The position numbers and the translations under genes were made by a program. Below the pieces are notes generated by a model, which saw nothing but the letters and a program-made list of their open reading frames with translations, did not search any database and was not told the origin of the DNA. Of a DNA stretch of 64,000 bases, positions 14,879-23,760 are shown in pieces. The stretch's first letter is position 1. Each line of letters starts with the position of its first letter. The DNA is taken from contig CAIJMI010000004.1 in the NCBI GenBank assembly GCA_903821745.1, forward strand, positions 62,001-126,000. The letters run 5' to 3'. This DNA is from Candidatus Gottesmanbacteria bacterium (GTDB lineage Bacteria; Patescibacteria; Microgenomatia; UBA10105; UBA927).

Positions 14879-15994
14879 TTACTTCATAGTAAAATCACGA
14901 ACTATTGCTCTTGTTGCAAGATGCATAAATTCTTTCAGCAGTTGCGGACGAAAAAGTCGAAAAAATGAATAATCCAAATCCGCCATAAAATTAACAAACA
15001 CATAGTGAAGATGGTATTTTTTTGAAATAGTAGAATCTTTCGACTCCCATTTCATAAAGTCATCAACATAAGAAACATCTACAATATCCAATAACCAAAC
15101 AAGTAACGACACACGTAGTGGTATGTTTCTTTTTTCGATATAAGCAGGTAAATGAGGAACCGCAAACATTTTTTTTCCTAATAATAAAGCGGTAATATAT
15201 CTGGAATAATATCCGCAAGCGATAAGCTTTTTTACAAGAACATCCCAATCAATTTCTTCTTCATAAATTATTGATGTTTCTAGAATATCCTGTAATTGTC
15301 TTAGACCCCTACCTAAGTCATTTGTCCAAAAGCGAACAGTCTGAACTACAACAAATAATTCTTTAGGTAAACAGTGCGTTCCCAATGTGAAACATTCTGC
15401 ATTCAGAGACTTAATCACCAAATTATCTTTCTGAGGTATATTGCCAGTGTGTGGATAAGCGATAGTTTTATGTATATCAATAGATAACGCTGTTTTTGGA
15501 CTAATAAGATTATATTCTTTAGGGTCATATGCACGTACTTTATAGCCTTGAGCTTTATAAAAAGTAACTATTCTCGGTATATCAGATATATGTACTAATA
15601 CGTCTATATCTGAACCCAAAGCTTTGTCTTTTGTATGGGCACGCTCTAATGTTTTAAAAAAGACGTAGGGAGCATGAAGTTTTTTTGCAGTGTGTTCAAA
15701 AAGTATTTTTTCATAATTTAATAACAGGGCCGTTCTGGGCCTCATATACGTGAACATATGCTGTAAGTACGTTCTATCATTCTTTGTGATGATGTGTTGA
15801 CAGTGTTCACAAGTGATCATGTGCTTTAATATAAATGAAACTTTATTGTAACGAGCAATCTGGATCATTTGCCTTATGGGCAACCTTTTTTGCAATAAAA
15901 ATGGACACTGTGTGTCGTTTTGCATAAGTCTCGTTAAGACACGCAGCACTTTGTAAGTATTCGAATATGTATTTGAGTAACTAGGAGAGATCAT
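14879..15994 (-). CDS. NTP_transf_5-type nucleotidyltransferase family protein
   Basis: About 371 residues. The nucleotidyltransferase motif is DKALGSDIDVLVHISD (G-S-D-x-D) near residue 145, followed by VTFYKAQGYKVRAYDP and ISPKTALSIDIHKTI, which supplies a further acidic residue. The long helical C-terminal region (WTNDLGRGLRQLQDILETS) is as in the NTP_transf_5 family. This family is repeatedly found with PqqD-like and HprK-like proteins in glycan and lasso-peptide-like loci, although its reaction is not known. An earlier frame opening at 16033 exists, but ATG 15994 lies one base past the stop of the upstream gene and fits operon spacing. Confidence 0.75.
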   Translation of the reverse strand: MISPSYSNTYSNTYKVLRVLTRLMQNDTQCPFLLQKRLPIRQMIQIARYNKVSFILKHMITCEHCQHIITKNDRTYLQHMFTYMRPRTALLLNYEKILFEHTAKKLHAPYVFFKTLERAHTKDKALGSDIDVLVHISDIPRIVTFYKAQGYKVRAYDPKEYNLISPKTALSIDIHKTIAYPHTGNIPQKDNLVIKSLNAECFTLGTHCLPKELFVVVQTVRFWTNDLGRGLRQLQDILETSIIYEEEIDWDVLVKKLIACGYYSRYITALLLGKKMFAVPHLPAYIEKRNIPLRVSLLVWLLDIVDVSYVDDFMKWESKDSTISKKYHLHYVFVNFMADLDYSFFRLFRPQLLKEFMHLATRAIVRDFTMK

Positions 15995-15995
15995 A

Positions 15996-17510
15996 TTACT
16001 TAATTCCAAAAACAACACCCTCGGGCAATTCAAAAACTGGATAAACGTCTGGATATGAAGCTATTTCTTCTTCAGATGCCAGTCTGCTTCCAGATACTCC
16101 ACGAAAGTATATTATCCACCCTTGATGATGAGCTATTGAGTGTAATACGTTCGTAATTTGCTCCTGATAATCAATATTTTGTTGTCCTGAGGTCAAAGAT
16201 TTTTTCCATGGTAATTCATAGGTGTTTCGTTGATTGTAAAAAAATATCAGTTGGGGTGAATTAGAATAGATAACTGCGTCTTTATCTAATTGTTGTATAT
16301 AAGAAAAAAGGCCGGACTTGCTCCATTCCGCTGATGCATAACCATAACCATTCATCCAATATGTTTTTGCCCATTGAACAAATGACCACACATAAAACAA
16401 ACTTATGAGAATGAATACATATACCAGGACGCTGTGTTTTCTAAATTGAAACCGGCGTGCTAATACCCCGATGATATATATCACGCCAATTCCCTGAAGC
16501 GGGAGAATCATGCGTGCATCTAGAGAGATAGCTGCGTCAAAAAACAGTAAAGCAATGACAACACATGTACAATAAACAAGAAAAAATATTTTCGTTATGT
16601 TCGTTACATAGTCAAAGAACTTATTCTTTTTTTGTAAGGCTCTTTTTTTAAAAAAATAGCCATATACCAACAAACAGAATAGTACCAAAAACAGAGAGGG
16701 AATACTGTCAAATTGATTAACCCATGAACCAAGGGCAGAAACTGCATGTTGTATGCCTGCAATAGGTATTGCGTGGTATAGTAATACACGATTTGCAACT
16801 CTTCCGTTTACTGTATACGTCCAGTATACCCAAGACAATATTGGTATCACGCTCGCTAGGACGAGTCCAACATACCAAAGCTTTGTTTTACTATTTGATT
16901 GCGTAAAAAATAATAAATATATCCCAATGGTAATAGGGTAAGCAATACCAACATAACGGGTAAGCGTTACACACCAAAGACACAAAATACTTACTAATAT
17001 ATATAAAAACTTTTTCTTGAAAAGATATTCATATAACCCAAGAAAGGCTAACTGACCAAATAATAACATGACTGGCTCTGATGTAGCGGCGACATGTATA
17101 AACACGTACGGTATTGAGAACAAAAAGTATAAGCCAAAAAGATAGGAAGTCTTCATTGAAAATAATTGCATTCTTTGCACGACATATATCATCACGACAA
17201 TATTGCAACCTAATAATAAAGCCTGTAACAATCGAGCCCCAGTAAATACTGAGACTCCAATAAGTTCAGAAATAAAAGCGACTATGAGTGGATAGAATGG
17301 AGGAAAATGAGTAAGTGGTGTATGTATCCATATTCCAAATGGCAAATCTATACTTTTTGTATGTACTATATTGTATGCAGCCCCTAAATAATGCATTGCA
17401 TCTGGTGAATCAGCGACACCAAAATGAGAAAGAATCAATATAAGAGCACTGGCGACGATGATAATAGAGCAGGTGATAAACTTATGTAACATCTTCGTTC
17501 TTATATCCAT
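15996..17510 (-). CDS. Integral membrane glycosyltransferase, GT-C type (PMT/ArnT-like)
   Basis: About 504 residues with roughly 11 to 12 membrane helices. After the first helix comes an external loop with GVADSPDAMHYLGAAYNIV, the acidic pair expected of GT-C enzymes that use polyprenyl-phosphate sugars, and later LTHFPPFYPLIVAF. The C-terminal 100 residues (after WAKTYWMNGYGYASAEW) form a soluble external domain with a YSNSPQLIFFYNQRNTY segment. It would glycosylate an external acceptor. ATG 17510 was preferred over an in-frame GTG at 17516. It is the first gene of the minus-strand trio with the nucleotidyltransferase and the peptidase. Confidence 0.8.
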   Translation of the reverse strand: MDIRTKMLHKFITCSIIIVASALILILSHFGVADSPDAMHYLGAAYNIVHTKSIDLPFGIWIHTPLTHFPPFYPLIVAFISELIGVSVFTGARLLQALLLGCNIVVMIYVVQRMQLFSMKTSYLFGLYFLFSIPYVFIHVAATSEPVMLLFGQLAFLGLYEYLFKKKFLYILVSILCLWCVTLTRYVGIAYPITIGIYLLFFTQSNSKTKLWYVGLVLASVIPILSWVYWTYTVNGRVANRVLLYHAIPIAGIQHAVSALGSWVNQFDSIPSLFLVLFCLLVYGYFFKKRALQKKNKFFDYVTNITKIFFLVYCTCVVIALLFFDAAISLDARMILPLQGIGVIYIIGVLARRFQFRKHSVLVYVFILISLFYVWSFVQWAKTYWMNGYGYASAEWSKSGLFSYIQQLDKDAVIYSNSPQLIFFYNQRNTYELPWKKSLTSGQQNIDYQEQITNVLHSIAHHQGWIIYFRGVSGSRLASEEEIASYPDVYPVFELPEGVVFGIK

Positions 17511-17860
17511 ATACACAAAAAAGTTTTAGATTTTACCAGTCTAACACTCTTGATAAACAAAAATTAATAGTTCTTGCGTTTAAATGTATGTCACCTGTAG
17601 AGAGATACTATCGATATACATGCTCTATACGCCCTCAATAAAAATCTTTATCGGTGACACTATTCCTATCATAAAAAGCGATATATAAACAACCTCAGCA
17701 TTACGCTTCAATCATGAACCACTGACGAAAAAAAATCAATGCATTATCATAAACTCCTTGTAAATCCTCACCCCAAGTTTTTTGAGTTACCATCACCATG
17801 ATGTAAAGGAATTATGTACTCATGAGAGACACAACGAGTTTTTTTGATTGATTGCTAATT

Positions 17861-17937
17861 ACATCTCCGGGCAGGTTTGATCGACAAGTCACACTCGATT
17901 TTCCTGATATGGAAGGAAGAAATTCCAATGCTTCTTA
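17861..17937 (+). pseudogene. Fragment of a second ftsH copy
   Basis: The bases here match ftsH at about 6022-6098. Over the first 64 positions roughly 55 agree by eye, and most differences are at third codon positions. The frame reads PGRFDRQVTLDFPDMEGR against PGRFDRRVTLDLPDMEGR in FtsH. Neither flank continues the similarity in an obvious way. It appears to be all that is left of a paralogue or a partial duplication, since the silent pattern of changes suggests it was once translated. Confidence 0.75.
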
Positions 17938-18083
17938 AGAAAAATTGAAGTGAAGACTGCAAAAAAAATAGGTCATTCAATGTACACATAGAACGTTTCA
18001 ACAACAAATCAAGGCGTTTCTTGCTTCTCATACGCGTCGTTTGACAACACCACCATCACTCATTTATGATAAAAAGCAACGCG

Positions 18084-18089
18084 TATAAT
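18084..18089 (+). promoter_or_regulatory. -10 box of pyrH flanked by ACGCGT palindromes
   Basis: TATAAT sits between two ACGCGT sequences (18079-18084 and 18096-18101), the second near the expected start of transcription. The arms AACGCG and CGCGTT plus a T run could also form a hairpin. Repressor binding is possible but unproven. Confidence 0.4.
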
Positions 18090-18112
18090 AGTTCCACGCG
18101 TTTTTTATACCT

Positions 18113-18814
18113 ATGAGTTCAGACGGACAGGCATTTGTATTATCACTCGGTGGATCACTCGTTGTTCCGAATGGGGGCATTGATACCCAATTTTTAAAAG
18201 CTTTCAACAGCTTTATCCGTAAACAAGTCTCCGAAAAAAAACGGAGATTTTTTATAGTTGTCGGTGGCGGAACAACAGCGGGGGAATATAGCAATGCTGG
18301 AAAAGAAATTCTTGGATATGATATTACGAAAGAAGATCAAGATTGGCTTGGTATCCATGCCACCAGGCTCAACGCGCAACTTGTCCGTACACTATTTAAA
18401 GACATTGCAGACCCGAGAGTTATCAAACACTACGAAATTATTTTAAAAATTGAAAAACCTATCGCTATTGCTGCAGGATGGAAACCAGGTTGGAGCACAG
18501 ATTATGACGCAGTTATTTTATGCCAAGATTATAATCTTAAAAATGTTATCAACTTAAGCAATATCGATAAGGTATATGACAAAGATCCAAAACAATTTAA
18601 AGATGCAAAACCAATCGATTCCATATCCTGGAAAGAATATCGCGCAATTGTTGGAGACACATGGACACCGCGCATGAACGTCCCATTTGATCCAATCGCC
18701 GCAAAACTCGGGGAAGAATTAAACATTTCGGTAAAATTCCTCAATGGAAAAAATTTAGAAAATCTGGAACAGGCATTGGACGACAAACCATTTGTTGGAA
18801 CAACGATCGGATAA
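18113..18814 (+). CDS. pyrH: UMP kinase (archaeal-type amino acid kinase family)
   Basis: A 233-residue kinase that converts UMP to UDP. The N-terminus has VLSLGGSLVVPNGGIDTQFL, then VVGGGTTAGEYSNAG. WLGIHATRLNAQLVR, AAGWKPGWSTDYDAV and the nucleotide-site segment NLSNIDKVYDKDPKQFKDAK follow the archaeal-type UMP kinase pattern. MNVPFDPIAAK matches the late phosphate/UMP-site loop. In a mevalonate-pathway genome, isopentenyl phosphate kinase was considered, but its typical motifs are not present. UDP made here feeds the UDP-sugars used by the flanking polysaccharide genes. It is convergent with the sugar transferase gene, 2 bases away. Confidence 0.88.
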   Translation: MSSDGQAFVLSLGGSLVVPNGGIDTQFLKAFNSFIRKQVSEKKRRFFIVVGGGTTAGEYSNAGKEILGYDITKEDQDWLGIHATRLNAQLVRTLFKDIADPRVIKHYEIILKIEKPIAIAAGWKPGWSTDYDAVILCQDYNLKNVINLSNIDKVYDKDPKQFKDAKPIDSISWKEYRAIVGDTWTPRMNVPFDPIAAKLGEELNISVKFLNGKNLENLEQALDDKPFVGTTIG

Positions 18815-18816
18815 AC

Positions 18817-19443
18817 CTATGTTTCCCTTCCGATGGTCTCATGGAAAAAAAGCTTCATCATAAATCCCATGGACCTAAAAAACAGCTTTATATCGTACCA
18901 AACCGATTTATCAAGAACATAAGTACAATCACTTTTCATCCACTCAGTAAATGTTTTTGTATGATACCCATTCAACACCCAGGGAGAAAAAATTCCAGGT
19001 TTAATTATTTGACGTTTTTTTTGCCATGACAATAACTTCTTTGCTTCGAAAACTGGCAGGGGTCTTGGACCAAATAATGACATATCTCCCCGTATGATAT
19101 TCCACAGTTGTGGTAATTCATCCAATCCCGTATGGCTTAAAAATTTACCAATTCGGGTAAATCGGGGGTCATCGTGTATTTTAAACACGGGTCCATCTGC
19201 TTCATTTCTCTTTTTATACTCTCGTTGTCTTCGTTCAGCATCCACAAACATCGTACGAAATTTGCACATAACAAAAACTTTTCCATTTTTGCCAATCCTT
19301 TCTTGAAAAAAGATAATTGGGATACCTGAAGTACATACAATACATACACTAATGATCAAAACCAACGGCAGAGAGATACACAGAAGGACACCAATAAAAA
19401 ATATATACAGAACGGTAAAAACCATGAACATACTATAAACCAT
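18817..19443 (-). CDS. Undecaprenyl-phosphate sugar phosphotransferase (initiating glycosyltransferase)
   Basis: A 208-residue enzyme of the bacterial sugar transferase family (WcaJ/WbaP catalytic domain without the extra membrane part). One membrane hairpin at residues 7-40 is followed by PIIFFQERIGKNGKVFVMCK, FRTMFVDAERR, DPRFTRIGKFLSHTGLDELP and QLWNIIRGDMSLFGPRPLP, all family hallmarks including the catalytic Asp-Glu pair. It loads the first sugar-phosphate onto undecaprenyl phosphate and so commits the lipid carrier to the polysaccharide made by this locus. The insert between ERR and DPRF (QREYKKRNEADGPVFKIH) is of normal size. Confidence 0.95.
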   Translation of the reverse strand: MVYSMFMVFTVLYIFFIGVLLCISLPLVLIISVCIVCTSGIPIIFFQERIGKNGKVFVMCKFRTMFVDAERRQREYKKRNEADGPVFKIHDDPRFTRIGKFLSHTGLDELPQLWNIIRGDMSLFGPRPLPVFEAKKLLSWQKKRQIIKPGIFSPWVLNGYHTKTFTEWMKSDCTYVLDKSVWYDIKLFFRSMGFMMKLFFHETIGRET

Positions 19444-19477
19444 TCAAACCATCCCCACAATTCATATGCTTTTTATG

Positions 19478-19483
19478 TATAAT
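19478..19483 (+). promoter_or_regulatory. -10 box (TATAAT) upstream of a GT2 gene
   Basis: TATAAT followed by AGGCC lies 35 bases before ATG 19519, between two divergent genes. No good -35 box is seen. Confidence 0.45.
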
Positions 19484-19518
19484 AGGCCCAGAAAAACAAA
19501 ATAAACTGGCAACACACC

Positions 19519-20457
19519 ATGATCTCAATCATCATCGCCACCCATCAAAGACCAACACAACTCCAACGTTGCCTTCAATCAATAAGTGCCAATATATACA
19601 AGCACTATGAAGTGATCATTATTGATCAAAGCAAAAACAAACAAACACAAAAAGTAGTCACTCATTTCCACGACCCACATTTTATTTACGTACATGAAAA
19701 AAAACAAAATAAGTCGGCTGCTTTAAATCAAGGGATGAAAAAAGCAAAAGGGAACATTTTTGCCTTTACGGATGACGACTGCATCGTTTCAAAAAACTGG
19801 CTTACAACCATACAAAGCGGTTTTTCCTCGTACAAAAATGTTGATGGAATGTTTGGCTCAACTACCCCATACAGACAAAAGAAGCATCCGCATGCGCATT
19901 GTGTCAGTATATACCAACAAAAACAAAACAGCTTTATTTTTCATCCATGTAAACATTCAAAAAATATCGGATACGGAAATAATATGGCGTGGAGACAAAG
20001 TGTGTGTAAAAACAATTTTTTTTCCACCTGGCTTGGACCGCACAGTATTGGAAAAAATGCTGAGGACGCGGAATTTACAATACGCCAACTCATACAGGGA
20101 AAAATCGTTTTTTGTAACAAACGTATGCTTGTATATCACGACCATTGGTTAAATAAAAAAGAAAACCAAAAACAAAATCTTATCTATATACATGCTGAAA
20201 TGGCCTGTTACGGATATTTTGCGCTATTAGGATGGAAATTTGCCAAAAAAATAATTTGCCAAAACTTTATTGCTTCAGCACGTGACATAAAACGATTCTT
20301 CGGAGACATTATAAAAAGAAGACAATATAAACTAGACCGTTGGGCATTCTTTTTCCAACTTTTCAATGCACGCATTTATGGATATGGAGTTGGATGTATA
20401 TATGTTATACAATACTCACTTAAAAAATTATTGAATAAAGGCAGTCAATTGAGATAA
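19519..20457 (+). CDS. Glycosyltransferase family 2
   Basis: A 312-residue GT-A enzyme. The start is MISIIIATHQRPTQLQRCL, followed by YEVIIIDQSKNKQTQKVV, KNKSAALNQGMKKAKGNIFA and the metal site FTDDDCIVSKNW. The later GKNAEDAEFTIRQLIQGKIV has the ED motif, followed by VYHDHW. It would add a sugar to the lipid-linked chain. Its 3' end overlaps the GT4 gene on the opposite strand by 30 bases. Confidence 0.9.
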   Translation: MISIIIATHQRPTQLQRCLQSISANIYKHYEVIIIDQSKNKQTQKVVTHFHDPHFIYVHEKKQNKSAALNQGMKKAKGNIFAFTDDDCIVSKNWLTTIQSGFSSYKNVDGMFGSTTPYRQKKHPHAHCVSIYQQKQNSFIFHPCKHSKNIGYGNNMAWRQSVCKNNFFSTWLGPHSIGKNAEDAEFTIRQLIQGKIVFCNKRMLVYHDHWLNKKENQKQNLIYIHAEMACYGYFALLGWKFAKKIICQNFIASARDIKRFFGDIIKRRQYKLDRWAFFFQLFNARIYGYGVGCIYVIQYSLKKLLNKGSQLR

Positions 20458-21558
20458 TTTCCGTTGCCAACTATTTTGTTCCGCTATTTTTCTTTGCTCT
20501 GTCTGAAAATCAGCCAGCCAGGGTTTCGACAATATTCTCCATATATGGTATTCCCATTCTTCAACCGTTGCCCCAATATAAACATGTTTTGGAAAACGCT
20601 GTAACTCCTTAATTGGAGAAGAAAGAATTGGTTTTCCCATATAAAAATACTCCATCACCTTCATAGGAAAACAATACGTGTTAAATGCATCTTTCGTATA
20701 AGGAATGAGACATATATCAAATGATGAAATTACGGAGGGGACGTCTTTTTTAAGAACAGGACCCTTCCAAAACACATTTTTTAGCATAAAAAACTTTTTT
20801 ACATCTGGAGACAACGTTCCATTAGACATTTTTACGTCTGACCGACACTCTCCATAAAAAACGAAATGTATATCAGGAAACAGCTTTACCACCGACGTTA
20901 ACAGCGCATAATCAATTCTTCGTGTAATACCCCCGACAAAACCCGCAATAATAGCCGTATCTCTTGGTAGACTTTTTCTCTTCTTACGAAACAAGTCTTG
21001 AGCAAAACCTAATGGGACCAAGGTTATAGTAGCTCTATATGGGCGTAATTTATGTACAAGAGCATAAGAATTAGCAAACACATACGTCGATTTTGCCAAT
21101 AACAGTCGGTTATTCATCTGCAATGCTTTCGATATTTCTGCATAATAATCTACACAATCGTATACGGATATGTATCTTGTAAAAAATTTTTTGATAGCAA
21201 CGATATATAAAGGATCAAAAAACCAAAAAATTTTTTTTATTCTCGGCTGAATCAAAAAAATATACCAATGCAAACAAAATGCATTAATCTGGTAATTCAG
21301 CATTTTTATCATCGGGAAACGCTGACCGGGAATAATAAAAAATGGATGAAACAACAACGCCTTCCATTTTTTTTCAAAAAGAGGTGTGTGTTTTTTTTGA
21401 CTGAATAGATCCCTCCACGTAATAACGTTTTCAGAACAAAAAACTATCACACTATTTTTTTCTGATAAATATTTCACTGTTTGATATACATAATCACACC
21501 AATAGGAAACTGGGTCATTAAGAATAATAAGTATACATGCCTTGTTCAGTGAAGCCAT
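20428..21558 (-). CDS. Glycosyltransferase, GT4/GT1-like
   Basis: A 376-residue GT-B-like protein. The middle has YDCVDYYAEISKALQMNN and FANSYALVHKLRPYRATI, typical of sugar-processing glycosyltransferases that follow the DCxDd pattern. The donor half holds IAGFVGGITRRIDYALL, FVFYGECRSDV, VPSVISSFDICLIPYTKDAF and MKVMEYFYMGKPILS, where the EX7E-like glutamate lies in KVMEYF. The donor sugar is unknown. It starts divergently from the oxidoreductase gene and overlaps the preceding GT2 gene end to end. Confidence 0.82.
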   Translation of the reverse strand: MASLNKACILIILNDPVSYWCDYVYQTVKYLSEKNSVIVFCSENVITWRDLFSQKKHTPLFEKKWKALLFHPFFIIPGQRFPMIKMLNYQINAFCLHWYIFLIQPRIKKIFWFFDPLYIVAIKKFFTRYISVYDCVDYYAEISKALQMNNRLLLAKSTYVFANSYALVHKLRPYRATITLVPLGFAQDLFRKKRKSLPRDTAIIAGFVGGITRRIDYALLTSVVKLFPDIHFVFYGECRSDVKMSNGTLSPDVKKFFMLKNVFWKGPVLKKDVPSVISSFDICLIPYTKDAFNTYCFPMKVMEYFYMGKPILSSPIKELQRFPKHVYIGATVEEWEYHIWRILSKPWLADFQTEQRKIAEQNSWQRKLSQLTAFIQ

Positions 21559-21640
21559 AGGAAAGTAAAAGTATTATACTTTTTGTTGTTATAAAAAGGA
21601 AAGCTTGTTACAATAATGGCCTACTTGCCCGATTGTCGTT

Positions 21641-22645
21641 ATGCATAAAAAACTACGGGTTGTCATCATTGGCTGTGGATATTTTGGACAAAAACGCATC
21701 GAGGCATGTTCCCATCTCAATCAATATATCGACCTTACGGGTGTTATTGATATTAATGAAAAACAAGCTAAAAATATAAGCCAAACGCTTCATGTTCCAT
21801 ATGCAACATCTATCGAACAGTTTCTTAAAACACACAGTGCTGATATAGCTATTATTTCCGTTCCAAATAATCAACATACCACATTGACCTGTGACGCCCT
21901 TAAAAGGGGCCTTCATGTACTTTGTGAAAAGCCACTTGCACCGACGTTCACAGAAGCAAAAAAAATAGTTGCAGCCGCAAAAAAATATAAACGATTTGTA
22001 AAAACAGGGTCAAACCATCGATTTTTTCCAACCATTCAAAAAGCGCATGAGATAATTCAAAAAGGAACAATAGGAAAAGTGCTTTGTATAAAAGGGAATA
22101 TTGGAACAGATGGTTTGCACACAAAACACTCGTGGTTTTGGAAGAAACCGCAATCAGGTGGAGGGACATACATCGACAATGCCTGTCATCTACTAGACAT
22201 CACTAGATGGATGATGGGAGAGTTTGATACATGCACAGGAATGATTGGAAACATTTTTTGGAAAAAAGCCTTGGTTGAAGATATAGCGGGAGGTGTGTAT
22301 AAAACAAAGGATAAAAGACTTGCCATAATTACATCTTCGTGGACTCAATGGAAAGGTTATTTATCTCTTGAGATCTGGGGAGATAGGGGATACATTCTCA
22401 TAGATTCAAAGTATGGAGACAGTATGGTTGTAGGAAACCGGATATCAAAAAAAGAAAGAAATTATAATTTTGCTGGTAAACCGATATCTTCATATGCAGA
22501 TGAGTTGCTCTATTTCATTTCATGTATTAAAAAGGGAAGGGAACCAAAACCAAACGCAACAGATGGTGCCGCAGTCATAAAAATGATTGAAGGGGTATAT
22601 CAGTCCGCTAAGCAAAAAAAATTTGTAAAACTTACATCTATATGA
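21641..22645 (+). CDS. Gfo/Idh/MocA-family NAD(P)-dependent sugar oxidoreductase
   Basis: A 334-residue dehydrogenase. The Rossmann motif VVIIGCGYFGQKRIEAC comes first, then LTGVIDINEKQAKNI, IISVPNNQHTTLTCDALKRG and the substrate-side signature HVLCEKPLAPTFTEAKK with the catalytic lysine. The second domain has GGGTYIDNACHLLDITRWMM, with the DxxxH pair of the family. It oxidises or reduces a nucleotide sugar, and its 3' end overlaps the aminotransferase start by 4 bases (ATGA), so together they may produce an amino sugar. The ATG is 27 bases after TACAAT. Confidence 0.92.
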   Translation: MHKKLRVVIIGCGYFGQKRIEACSHLNQYIDLTGVIDINEKQAKNISQTLHVPYATSIEQFLKTHSADIAIISVPNNQHTTLTCDALKRGLHVLCEKPLAPTFTEAKKIVAAAKKYKRFVKTGSNHRFFPTIQKAHEIIQKGTIGKVLCIKGNIGTDGLHTKHSWFWKKPQSGGGTYIDNACHLLDITRWMMGEFDTCTGMIGNIFWKKALVEDIAGGVYKTKDKRLAIITSSWTQWKGYLSLEIWGDRGYILIDSKYGDSMVVGNRISKKERNYNFAGKPISSYADELLYFISCIKKGREPKPNATDGAAVIKMIEGVYQSAKQKKFVKLTSI

Positions 22646-23760
22646 TTCCAGTAAACAAACCGCGTATTTATCCTGAAATGTATACATTAACAAAACAAGC
22701 ACTTGATTCAGGATGGCTCAGTGCTGAAGGGCCGTTAGTAAAAAAATTTGAAACAGCGTTTTCCCACTATATAACAACCAAGTTTGGAGCCGCTACAAAT
22801 TCTGGAACAACCGCGCTCCATCTTGCAATGACCGCGCTCGGCATAGGGAAAAACGATGAAGTCATTATTCCAGCTCTTACTATAGCATCTTGTTATTTTG
22901 CTGTCTGGTATACTGGCGCAACTGCTATTCCTGTTGATATTGATCCAGAAACCTACACTTTAAACCCCAATCTGTTAGAGCGGGCTATTACAAAAAAAAC
23001 AAAAGCTATTATGCCTGTCCACCTCTATGGTCACCCTTGCTGTATGGATGAAATTATGCACATTGCTAAAAAACACCATCTCTTTGTTATAGAAGACGCT
23101 GCTGAAGCACACGGAGCTGAATATAAAGGGAAAAAAGTCGGATCATTTGGAGATGTTTCAATATTTAGTTTTTATGCAAACAAACTGGTCACTTGTGGAG
23201 AAGGGGGGATGGTTTTAACAAACAACAAAAAAATATACGAACGAATCTCTCATCTAAAAAGTCTGTATCACTCCAAAAGGCAACGATTTGTTCATGATGG
23301 CATTGGGTATAATTACCAAATGACCAATATGCAAGCCGCACTTGGTCTTGCTAGTCTTGCACATATTGAAGAATCAATTCAAAAAAAACGGATTATGGCG
23401 AGCATATATAACAATCATCTCCGAGATATTCCAGGAATAATATTACCAATTGAAAAATCTTGGGCTAAAAACGTATATTGGATGTATGCAATACGCGTGA
23501 ATAAAAAAGAATATGGGATATCGAGAAACAAACTTATGGAAAAACTTTTTAAACAAGGAATACAGACACGATCATTTTTTTTCTCTCCAAAAACTGCATT
23601 TAAAAAATTGCGATTATTCCAACATAAAAAAAACCCCGTAGCGGAAACGGTTGAAACAGAAGGATTTTATGTACCGTCTGGACTTGGAAACTCCGCTCAA
23701 GATTTTCTCAAAACAATAAAAATAATAAAAAATATATATGCAACGACTCATGAGGCCTGA
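22642..23760 (+). CDS. DegT/DnrJ/EryC1/StrS sugar aminotransferase (perosamine synthase-like)
   Basis: A 372-residue PLP enzyme. The N-terminus MIPVNKPRIYPEMYTLTKQA and SGWLSAEGPLVKKFE match sugar 3- or 4-aminotransferases. TNSGTTALHLAMTALGI binds the phosphate, VIEDAAEAHGAEYKG stacks on PLP and SFYANKLVTCGEGGM contains the PLP lysine. The last motif (SFYANK..TCGEGGM) is closest to GDP-perosamine synthase-type enzymes. Coupled by overlap to the oxidoreductase, it would place an amino group on a keto sugar, which the PIG-L or other enzymes could then handle. The next GT2 gene starts inside its 3' end. Confidence 0.92.
   Translation: MIPVNKPRIYPEMYTLTKQALDSGWLSAEGPLVKKFETAFSHYITTKFGAATNSGTTALHLAMTALGIGKNDEVIIPALTIASCYFAVWYTGATAIPVDIDPETYTLNPNLLERAITKKTKAIMPVHLYGHPCCMDEIMHIAKKHHLFVIEDAAEAHGAEYKGKKVGSFGDVSIFSFYANKLVTCGEGGMVLTNNKKIYERISHLKSLYHSKRQRFVHDGIGYNYQMTNMQAALGLASLAHIEESIQKKRIMASIYNNHLRDIPGIILPIEKSWAKNVYWMYAIRVNKKEYGISRNKLMEKLFKQGIQTRSFFFSPKTAFKKLRLFQHKKNPVAETVETEGFYVPSGLGNSAQDFLKTIKIIKNIYATTHEA

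Larger units (their letters stand above)
17517..18112. other. 596-base gap with gene remnants and the pyrH control region
   Basis: No full gene is present. On the minus strand, 17701-17799 encodes 32 residues (start MVMVTQKTWGEDLQGVYD) that look protein-like but end early, perhaps a remnant. At 17861-17937 lies an ftsH fragment (separate entry). Three ACGCGT palindromes (18032, 18079, 18096) come before pyrH, the last two flanking its -10 box. The rest is AT-rich with nothing recognisable. Confidence 0.5.

Noticed and set aside
18113..18814. Isopentenyl phosphate kinase rather than UMP kinase
   Set aside because: The motifs NLSNIDKVYDKDPK and AAGWKPGWSTDYDAV are those of archaeal-type UMP kinase, and the mevalonate operon already has a full classical set of kinases and decarboxylase.
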